Positions 54,043 to 59,655 of a DNA stretch of 59,655 nt are shown one piece after another. Numbering within the stretch: position 1 is the stretch's first letter; every line of letters starts with the position of its first letter. Made by a program: the position numbers and the translations under genes. Under the pieces are notes generated by a model that did not search any database, had not been told where the DNA came from, and saw only the letters and a list, made by a program, of their open reading frames with translations. The DNA is from Bdellovibrionales bacterium (GTDB lineage Bacteria; Bdellovibrionota; Bdellovibrionia; Bdellovibrionales; UBA1609), in the NCBI GenBank assembly GCA_015163875.1, contig JAAOIH010000007.1, positions 1 to 59,655 on the forward strand. Direction: 5' to 3'.

Positions 54043-54903
54043 TTAAAATAAAATACTAGTGATAACAGAAACCTCAGAGGTGCTTAGTGCTAATAAATCT
54101 TTAAAACTTTGTTTGTTTGAAATTTTATTTTGTAAGCCTAAGCTAATGCTCATTTTATAAGCCATATTCCACTTTATGCTCATGTCGGCTGAGTAAGTCA
54201 TTCTGCTAGAATCTGTTGAGGTTGTTTTTTCATAAAGCCCTATTTCTTGCCCTACTCTACTAGAAACAGAAAATTTATCAGATGTTAAATAACTTAAACT
54301 AAAAAAATGATAAAGTTTTGAATTTTTTTTACCAACAACTTTGTTACTTTTATTTTGATAAGTTCTGCCTTTGTAAAAATAAGAATTAGCTTCTGCTTTG
54401 TAATAAGCTTGAATTTTATAAAACGGATAAGCTCCAATAGAGGCGTATAGCTGACTTCTAGTTTTTAAGTTTTTCTTTTTAGACGAAAAACTTAAAGGCA
54501 AATAAATTCTAGCGCCAATTTTAGCTTTTAAAAAAGAATTAGAGTATGCTGAGTATTGGTATTCAGAATAAAAATCACCAATTTCAATAGCTCCGCCTTT
54601 TACTTTAGATTTTTCTGTTCTTTTTCCTGCTGTTGAAATATTAAAAGTTGGAACAAAAGCAATAGAAGATGATCTTCCTATGTATCTTTTTGCTTTAAAA
54701 TAATTGTAAGAAAATAAAGATCCGTAACCATTTTTTAAAGCTTTGCTAGGTTCTGTTGCAATGCTAAAAAAACTCCAATACCAATTTTTTTTATTATAAG
54801 ACTTATAACTGCTATGAGGAGATTTTGTTATTTCATCAATTGGAGCAAATGCTAGCGAACTAAAAGAAAATAAAAAAATAAAACTTGCAAGTATGTGCTT
54901 CAT
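54043..54903 (-). CDS. Predicted outer-membrane-like secreted protein
   Basis: 286 residues with a signal peptide (ASFIFLFSFSSLAFA). The mature part is a series of amphipathic strand-like segments rich in Tyr, Ser, Lys and Phe ending in an aromatic/hydrophobic strand (SEVSVITSILF), which suggests a small beta-barrel. No family recognised. Its gene is followed by the TPR-like gene nine bases later. Confidence 0.55.
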   Translation of the reverse strand: MKHILASFIFLFSFSSLAFAPIDEITKSPHSSYKSYNKKNWYWSFFSIATEPSKALKNGYGSLFSYNYFKAKRYIGRSSSIAFVPTFNISTAGKRTEKSKVKGGAIEIGDFYSEYQYSAYSNSFLKAKIGARIYLPLSFSSKKKNLKTRSQLYASIGAYPFYKIQAYYKAEANSYFYKGRTYQNKSNKVVGKKNSKLYHFFSLSYLTSDKFSVSSRVGQEIGLYEKTTSTDSSRMTYSADMSIKWNMAYKMSISLGLQNKISNKQSFKDLLALSTSEVSVITSILF

Positions 54904-55050
54904 AAAATGCTCCTTAGTTAAAATTTGTATTTACTGCCCCAATGTCAGCTATGGCTGTGACAAGAAAGTAACACAGTAAAAAGTAAAAAGTCATGAGCTT
55001 TAAAACTCTATAACATCATGCAAAATCTAACCACACTTGAGGTCAAACCC

Positions 55051-55086
55051 ACTTGAGAGCCCACTTGAGAGCCCACTTGAGAGCCC
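55051..55086. repeat. 12-bp direct repeats ACTTGAGAGCCC
   Basis: Three perfect consecutive copies (55051, 55063, 55075) running into ACTTGAGGGTCAGG of the adjacent palindromic element, whose first bases they share. Confidence 0.9.
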
Positions 55087-55239
55087 ACTTGAGGGTCAGG
55101 TACACCATCTTTTTAGCGGATCAAACCACTTGAGGGTCAGGTACACCCCCTAAAAAGGGGTGTACCTGACCCTCAAGTCGAAATTATCTAAGGCGGGGTC
55201 AGGACCCCCCTTAAAAAGGGGGTGTACCTGACCCTCAAG
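55086..55239. repeat. Palindromic repeat GGGTCAGGTACACC, locus 2
   Basis: Left-arm copies at 55086-55106 and 55129-55149; right-arm copies at 55157-55177 and 55219-55239. The pair 55129-55149 and 55157-55177 is a perfect 21-bp inverted repeat with the loop CTAAAAA, the same loop as at 9798-9804. A degraded left arm (GGGGTCAGGACCCCCC) is near 55196-55210. Same element as at 9778-9852. Confidence 0.92.
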
Positions 55240-55360
55240 TTGTTCTTAAGTGGTTTACATTGTATTTGCCCAAAATTGTAGATTTTGACATTGATAATAT
55301 AGTGTTTTACTTTGAGTTTTGTTTTTTGCAAAAATTTATTTATTATATGGAGAATTTTGT

Positions 55361-56419
55361 ATGTATATTACTAAGTTATTTTTTTGTTTTTTTATATTAA
55401 CTTCTTGCACTCACTCTGAACAATGGGAACAAAAACAAGAGGCAAATACTGTTAGCATAATGGCTTATAATGTAGAAAATTTATTTGATACTTTGCATGA
55501 CAAAGGCACAAGGGATTTTTCTTACTTACCTAAAAAAGATAAACATCTTTTTGTTAAAGAGTGTAACAAAATTAATAATTCTTATTACAGAAGAACTTGT
55601 TTAAATTTAGATTGGAACAAAAATATTTTAAGTAAAAAAATAAATAATTTAGCAACAGCAATTTTACAAGTAAACAAAGGCATGGGCCCTGATATTTTAA
55701 TTTTATCAGAGGTAGAAAATTTACGAGTTTTGCAGCAATTAAACAAAAAATTAAAAAAAGCAAAATACGCTATCACTCATATAGAGGGCTTTGACACTCG
55801 TGGCATTGATGTTGCATTTTTTTCTAGATTAAAAAAAATAGGTAAATCAAAATTACATAGAATTAATTTTAAAGCTCGAAATTTAAAAGATAAAAAAGGC
55901 ATGAGCCGCAGTCGAGGAATACTTGAATCTGTGTTTGCACTTCCCGATGGAAATCTTATAAATATTTTTGGAGTTCACTTTCCATCACCTGGCAATCCTG
56001 CGTATTGGCGAAGACAAGCTATTGCATCGTTAAATACATTAGCAAACAGGTTGCCAAAAAATAGATTGGCTATTGCAGGTGGTGATTTTAATATTCCTAA
56101 AAAAGAAGATAATAAAAATCATTTTTACGAAAAACATTTGGGAAGTGTATGGAGAGTTTCTCATCTGATAGGTTGTAGCTCGTGTAAAGGTACTCACACT
56201 TACAAAGGGCATTGGTCATTTTTAGATGCCTTGTTAATACGAAAAATAAATAAAAAATCTTGGAGCTTTAAAAAAAATTCTGTCGGCACTCCTAACAAAA
56301 CTAGAGTTCAATTTAATAATTTTTCTCAACCCGCAAGGTTTGATGCAAAATCAGGTTACGGAACAAGCGATCACTTCCCTATCTATCTACAAATAAAAAA
56401 AACTAAAAATGAAAAATAA
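55361..56419 (+). CDS. Endonuclease/exonuclease/phosphatase-family lipoprotein
   Basis: 352 residues. The N-terminus is a lipoprotein signal (FFCFFILTSC, Cys near residue 16), so it is probably exported. EEP fold motifs: MAYNVENLFD, ILSEVEN, GVHFPSPGN, AGGDFN and the final TSDHFPI with the catalytic Asp-His. Could degrade extracellular DNA or RNA, or act on phospholipid headgroups. The ATG at 55361, with GGAG eight bases upstream, is preferred over an open frame to 55319. The stop overlaps the start of the next gene. Confidence 0.82.
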   Translation: MYITKLFFCFFILTSCTHSEQWEQKQEANTVSIMAYNVENLFDTLHDKGTRDFSYLPKKDKHLFVKECNKINNSYYRRTCLNLDWNKNILSKKINNLATAILQVNKGMGPDILILSEVENLRVLQQLNKKLKKAKYAITHIEGFDTRGIDVAFFSRLKKIGKSKLHRINFKARNLKDKKGMSRSRGILESVFALPDGNLINIFGVHFPSPGNPAYWRRQAIASLNTLANRLPKNRLAIAGGDFNIPKKEDNKNHFYEKHLGSVWRVSHLIGCSSCKGTHTYKGHWSFLDALLIRKINKKSWSFKKNSVGTPNKTRVQFNNFSQPARFDAKSGYGTSDHFPIYLQIKKTKNEK

Positions 56420-57125
56420 AGAAAATCCGCTATTTAGTTTACTTTTAACTATTGTAATACCTAGTTTTTTACTAGAAAAACTTTCAGGCTGGATAGATTA
56501 CGATAATGCGGCTCTTATTAGCCTTATAGTGGCTTTATCTTTTCCGATAGGTTACGGTATTTGGGATTATGTAAGTAAAAAAAATAAAAGCTGGATGGCA
56601 ATTTTAGGTGTAATTAATATTAGTCTTAGTGGAGGTTTTGCTCTGCTTCAATTATCTGGACAGTGGTTTACTTTAAAAGAGGCAGCCTTTCCTTTTTTGA
56701 TTGGTGTTTTTGTTTGGATGTCGTCTACAAAAGAAAAAAACTTTTTTCAGCTAATTATGATTAATCCGCAATTTTTAAAAATTGATTTATTAAATAAAAA
56801 AATACAAGAAACAGGTACTGGCAAAAAGCTTGCAAGTTTATTTGTCAGGTCAAACAAACTATTTGCTGTTTCTTTTTTCTTAAGTGCTTTGTTAAATTTT
56901 ATACTAGCTTATAAAATATTTATTCCAATACAAGAAACAGACACAAATAAAATACAAAACATCTTAAACAGTCAGGTTGCTCAAATGAACTGGATGGGGT
57001 TTGTAGTTATAGCCATGCCTCTTATGGTATTTTCTTTATATATTTTTATGGATTTTTTTAAAAAACTAAAATCTTTTTCTGGCCTTGGGTTTAAAGAAAT
57101 TCTGAATGTAGACAAAACTATTTAA
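56409..57125 (+). CDS. VC0807-family-like membrane protein
   Basis: 238 residues with six likely membrane helices (LLLTIVIPSFLLEKLS, AALISLIVALSFPIGYGIW, AILGVINISLSGGFALL, and others). The NPLFSLLLTIVIPSFLLEKLSG start and KEAAFPFLIGVFVWMSS segment resemble the VC0807 group of unknown function. It overlaps the EEP gene by 11 bases and converges with the AsmA-like gene. Confidence 0.6.
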   Translation: MKNKENPLFSLLLTIVIPSFLLEKLSGWIDYDNAALISLIVALSFPIGYGIWDYVSKKNKSWMAILGVINISLSGGFALLQLSGQWFTLKEAAFPFLIGVFVWMSSTKEKNFFQLIMINPQFLKIDLLNKKIQETGTGKKLASLFVRSNKLFAVSFFLSALLNFILAYKIFIPIQETDTNKIQNILNSQVAQMNWMGFVVIAMPLMVFSLYIFMDFFKKLKSFSGLGFKEILNVDKTI

Positions 57126-58627
57126 AAACCATTTAGTTCTGCTGACATTTGTTCAAGGTAATTTAAAAATGGAAAGCTTTTTAAAGAAGATAAATCTTTT
57201 TTGTTAAATTTTATTTGATTTAATTTGTAGATGTGTTTTCCGGTATCTTTATTTATTACTTTTTTATACTTAAAAAACATTTTTGTATTTTTTAAATTTT
57301 TAGTGGCAATATTATTTAATTTAACAAAAATATTAGATAAGTCAGAGGTGGTTTTAACATTTAAATCTATTTTTGAAACAGATAGCCACTCTAATTTTTT
57401 ATCTTTTGTAAATTTTAAAACACTATTTTTTATATTAGCATCAAAGTTCCAAATACCATTTTTTAAAATAGAAAATTTTCCTAAAGCAACGCCTTCTGCA
57501 AAAGTTGGGTTAAGTTTTGTAAAGTAAGTAGATTTTTTTTTCCACTTAGACAAAATAGGATTAACTAGTTTGTTAAGATAAAGATTAGAAAAAGATAAAT
57601 TAATATTTTTTTCTACTCTAAATGGATGAAGCTTCCACCTGCTATTATTTAATTTTGCAGTAAGTCCTTTGCCATGAAAATTACAATTGTTTATACTAAA
57701 TTGCGAATTAGAAAACGCAGACAGTGATTTAAAAAAATTTAACTGCACTGCAAATCCACAAGAAAGCCAAATATTTAGTTCTGGAAATTTTATATCTATA
57801 ATATTTGTTTTGTTTAATAAATATAAAACAGAAGAAATTGGCAAATAAGAAAGGTCACCCTTTAATTTTAAATTTGATTTGTATTTAAGTTTTTGTCGCT
57901 TATCAGTCGAAAAAAGTAATTGAGTATCTAGCTTAACTACGCCCTCGTGCAAATGCCACCACCATTTAGCTTTTATTGTGTCTGGATAAATAAAAATTTT
58001 AGGTTTAATATGGTTTATAAATGTAAAAGAGTTTTTTAAATACGGAAATGTGTCACCAGATATCAAAATAAATTTTGGTTGTTTATAAGACTCTAATTTT
58101 AAATTTTTTATTAACACAAGTTTGTTAAATTGATTATTAAGAACAAAATTATTAATTTTAATTTTTTCAATCCACTTAATAAAGTTATCTATTTCTGAGC
58201 TTGATTTATGATGCATAAAATAAGACATTTTAGAGCTTAAACTTTTGACAGATAAATTGTCACAAAAAGAATTAAGTTCTAAATTTACTTTATCTATGTT
58301 TATTGAATTAAAATACAGCTTTCCAAATAAAAGATCTAATGGGTTAATTTTTATCAAAATTGTATTTAATTTTAAACTGCTAACATCAAAACAAGAATTT
58401 TTAAAAGGCTTAACTTTAACATTTACCTCAGATGATTTTAGTCCAATAATTGGCAGCACTCCAAATTGAGATAAAGATAATTTTATATCTTTAAATTGAA
58501 AGTGTAATTTAGAATTTGGTTTATTTAAGTACGACTCTACCCAAAATTTTAAATGTTTTGGAGACAATGACACAAAAAATATTCCAGAAAAAATTCCAAC
58601 CAAAAATAAGCTAGAAAACAGCCACAA
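57122..58627 (-). CDS. AsmA-like envelope protein, start uncertain
   Basis: About 501 residues. One N-terminal membrane helix (LWLFSSLFLVGIFSGIFFVSL) followed by a long strand-rich region (LHFQFKDIKLSLSQFG, NINLSFSNLYLNKL), the layout of AsmA/bridge-like lipid transfer proteins. The reported start is a TTG (58625-58627) with no proper ribosome-binding site and the membrane helix almost at residue 1. The frame stays open into greA without any ATG, GTG or TTG; an ATT at 58703-58705, six bases after AAGGGG, is one possibility. The match to AsmA is by overall pattern. Confidence 0.55.
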   Translation of the reverse strand: MWLFSSLFLVGIFSGIFFVSLSPKHLKFWVESYLNKPNSKLHFQFKDIKLSLSQFGVLPIIGLKSSEVNVKVKPFKNSCFDVSSLKLNTILIKINPLDLLFGKLYFNSINIDKVNLELNSFCDNLSVKSLSSKMSYFMHHKSSSEIDNFIKWIEKIKINNFVLNNQFNKLVLIKNLKLESYKQPKFILISGDTFPYLKNSFTFINHIKPKIFIYPDTIKAKWWWHLHEGVVKLDTQLLFSTDKRQKLKYKSNLKLKGDLSYLPISSVLYLLNKTNIIDIKFPELNIWLSCGFAVQLNFFKSLSAFSNSQFSINNCNFHGKGLTAKLNNSRWKLHPFRVEKNINLSFSNLYLNKLVNPILSKWKKKSTYFTKLNPTFAEGVALGKFSILKNGIWNFDANIKNSVLKFTKDKKLEWLSVSKIDLNVKTTSDLSNIFVKLNNIATKNLKNTKMFFKYKKVINKDTGKHIYKLNQIKFNKKDLSSLKSFPFLNYLEQMSAELNGF

Positions 58628-58673
58628 CTTCCAGTGTATCGAAATATTTGGCTCTTCTGATATTTCTAAACCA

Positions 58674-59153
58674 CTATTTAAATTTAAATTTGATGACTTC
58701 GTAATCTTTTTCCCCTTTAGGTGTTTTAATCTCTACAATATCTGCCTTTTTTTTTCCAATAAGTGCTTTTGCAAGAGGCGAAAAAATAGAAATACTACCA
58801 GACTTAATATCTGCTTCATCTTCTCCAACAATTTGATAAGTTACTACTTTGTCAGAATCTAAATCTTTTAAAGTGCAAATTGCGCCAAACACAATGCAGT
58901 CTGATTTTATTTCTGTAGGATTTATTACCTCAGATCTTGCTAATTTAGATTGTATATCTGCAATTCTAGCTTCATTAAGACCTTGCTGTTGTTTTGCTGC
59001 ATCATAGTCTGCATTTTCACTTAAATCTCCATGCGCCCTTGCCACTTCAATTGATTTAATAATTCTGTGTTTTTCTACATGCAATAAATGATAAAGCTCT
59101 TCATCTAACTTTTCTTTTCCCTTAATAGTTAGGGGATAAATTCCATTGGACAT
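58674..59153 (-). CDS. greA: Transcription elongation factor GreA
   Basis: Rescues backtracked RNA polymerase by stimulating transcript cleavage. 159 residues: coiled-coil N-terminus with the acidic tip (ARAHGDLSENADYDAAKQQQ) and the C-terminal FKBP-like domain (SIFSPLAKALIGKKKAD). Good AAAGGAAAA site. Confidence 0.96.
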   Translation of the reverse strand: MSNGIYPLTIKGKEKLDEELYHLLHVEKHRIIKSIEVARAHGDLSENADYDAAKQQQGLNEARIADIQSKLARSEVINPTEIKSDCIVFGAICTLKDLDSDKVVTYQIVGEDEADIKSGSISIFSPLAKALIGKKKADIVEIKTPKGEKDYEVIKFKFK

Positions 59154-59219
59154 ATATTTTCCTTTTATAAAGTTATAGAGTATTATAAGCTATTTTTTAT
59201 AATTTTGAAAACTACTTTT

Positions 59220-59265
59220 TTTAAGAAAATACATAGTTAGCTATCTTTAAAGATTTTTTCTTAAA
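59220..59265. repeat. Inverted repeat between greA and the partial gene
   Basis: Perfect 10-bp arms TTTAAGAAAA (59220-59229) and TTTTCTTAAA (59256-59265) with an inner palindrome. It lies after the minus-strand partial gene and before greA, but no U-run follows, so a terminator role is unproven. Confidence 0.4.
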
Positions 59266-59285
59266 TCCAGGTTTGGTTTTGATTT

Positions 59286-59655
59286 TTAAAAAGTATCTGG
59301 AGGTGGAGGTGGATTTTTTAGTTTGCCTGTATGAATTCCTATTTTTATTTTATCACTGTTTAATGCGTCTCTAGAAATTATTTTTACAGAGTATCCAACC
59401 CTTCCTCCTGAGTAACAATCTCCAATTACTGGAGGTTTGTCTTCGTTGCCTTCAGACCAGCCTTTACATTTTTGAAAAGCTGTATTGTTGAATGTGTATG
59501 TATATGCTCCGTTTGGAATCCATGCTGTTAGTACTTGTTGTGGTTCTTTTATAAAACTTCCGTTACTTGGTTCTACTTTTACGCCATTATACGTGCCATT
59601 TTCAATACCTTTAATTCTTTCTTTTAATGTTGTTGTTGTTGTTTGTGTTTGGCTG
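59286..59655 (-). CDS. Pilin-like or secreted protein, 3' part only
   Basis: Open frame running off the window end, about 122 residues visible. After a Thr/Gln run comes LKERIKGIENGTYNGVKVEPS, then TAWIPNGAYTYTF, a cysteine pair (KCKGWSEG ... GDCYSGG) and a Pro-rich C-terminus (PPPPPDTF). The long helix into a beta domain with a disulphide loop is what a type IV pilin or pseudopilin C-terminus looks like, but no leader can be seen. Confidence 0.5.
   Translation of the reverse strand, partial: SQTQTTTTTLKERIKGIENGTYNGVKVEPSNGSFIKEPQQVLTAWIPNGAYTYTFNNTAFQKCKGWSEGNEDKPPVIGDCYSGGRVGYSVKIISRDALNSDKIKIGIHTGKLKNPPPPPDTF

Larger units (their letters stand above)
54904..55360. other. Long gene-free stretch rich in palindromic repeats
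   Basis: Between the outer-membrane-like gene and the EEP lipoprotein gene. Holds three 12-base direct repeats at 55051-55086 and the GGGTCAGGTACACC palindromes at 55086-55239. The last 120 bases are AT-rich and probably hold the promoter of the downstream gene, whose ribosome-binding site is GGAG at 55349-55352. No ORF with coding character. Confidence 0.7.

Noticed and set aside
55051-55239. CRISPR array
   Set aside because: Repeats are direct 12-mers without spacers plus inverted arms; no 25-40 base repeats with unique spacers and no cas genes.

Overview
Very AT-rich chromosomal DNA (roughly 30% G+C by eye, not computed) from a Gram-negative bacterium. The gene content is mostly core: a large S10-spc-alpha ribosomal block, the fab cluster, aspS, rpsA, cmk, adk, secY and greA. 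Accessory traits include IHF-beta plus a histone H1-like protein, RpoH next to FliA, a TadC/FHA cluster, lipoproteins and secreted hydrolases (phospholipase D-like, EEP-type, M23 peptidase). This combination resembles the Bdellovibrionota (Bdellovibrio and relatives). That placement is an inference from gene content; there is no rRNA gene here to confirm it.

Layout. 0-7.5 kb (+): gdhA-like, pyrD, a glycosyltransferase, ihfB-like, an H1-like protein and gcvP. 7.5-9.7 kb (-): udk, yciA and xer, separated by T/G-only repeat arrays. 9.7-10.0 kb: a gene-free, locally GC-rich stretch with a strong palindromic repeat. 10.0-18.0 kb (+): rpmF-fabH-fabD-fabG-acpP-fabF, then a secreted PLD-like protein, rpiB and glyA. 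18.0-21.6 kb (-): M23 lipoprotein, an unknown lipoprotein and aspS. 21.7-24.6 kb: a small PHA-granule-like protein and rpoH (+), meeting fliA and a FliL-like gene (-), then a small membrane protein. 24.6-38.0 kb (-): rplQ to rpsJ, the ribosomal super-operon with secY, adk and rpoA. 38.2-41.1 kb (-): proC, two secreted unknowns and the yggS-type PLP protein. 41.3-47.8 kb (+): tadC, DUF192, three FHA-domain membrane proteins and a degenerate PP2C-like protein, probably one functional unit. 47.8-51.6 kb (-): an Asn/Asp/Ser repeat protein, rhomboid, rpsA and cmk. 51.7-59.7 kb: gcdH (+), a TPR-like and an outer-membrane-like pair (-), a palindromic repeat region, an EEP lipoprotein and a VC0807-type membrane protein (+), an AsmA-like protein and greA (-), and a partial pilin-like gene running off the end (-).

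Three themes stand out. First, short tandem duplications occur throughout, in spacers (38-, 34-, 25-, 13-, 12- and 11-bp units; TTTTAG/TTTTGG and TTTTA arrays) and as in-frame low-complexity expansions inside conserved proteins (L3, S1, RpiB, GcvP, PLD-like, TPR-like). Second, the ribosomal block keeps the classic order but lacks rplX, rpsN and rpsD at their usual places. Third, adk appears to start at an ATT codon overlapping the secY stop. No complete tRNA or rRNA gene, CRISPR array, insertion sequence or prophage was found.
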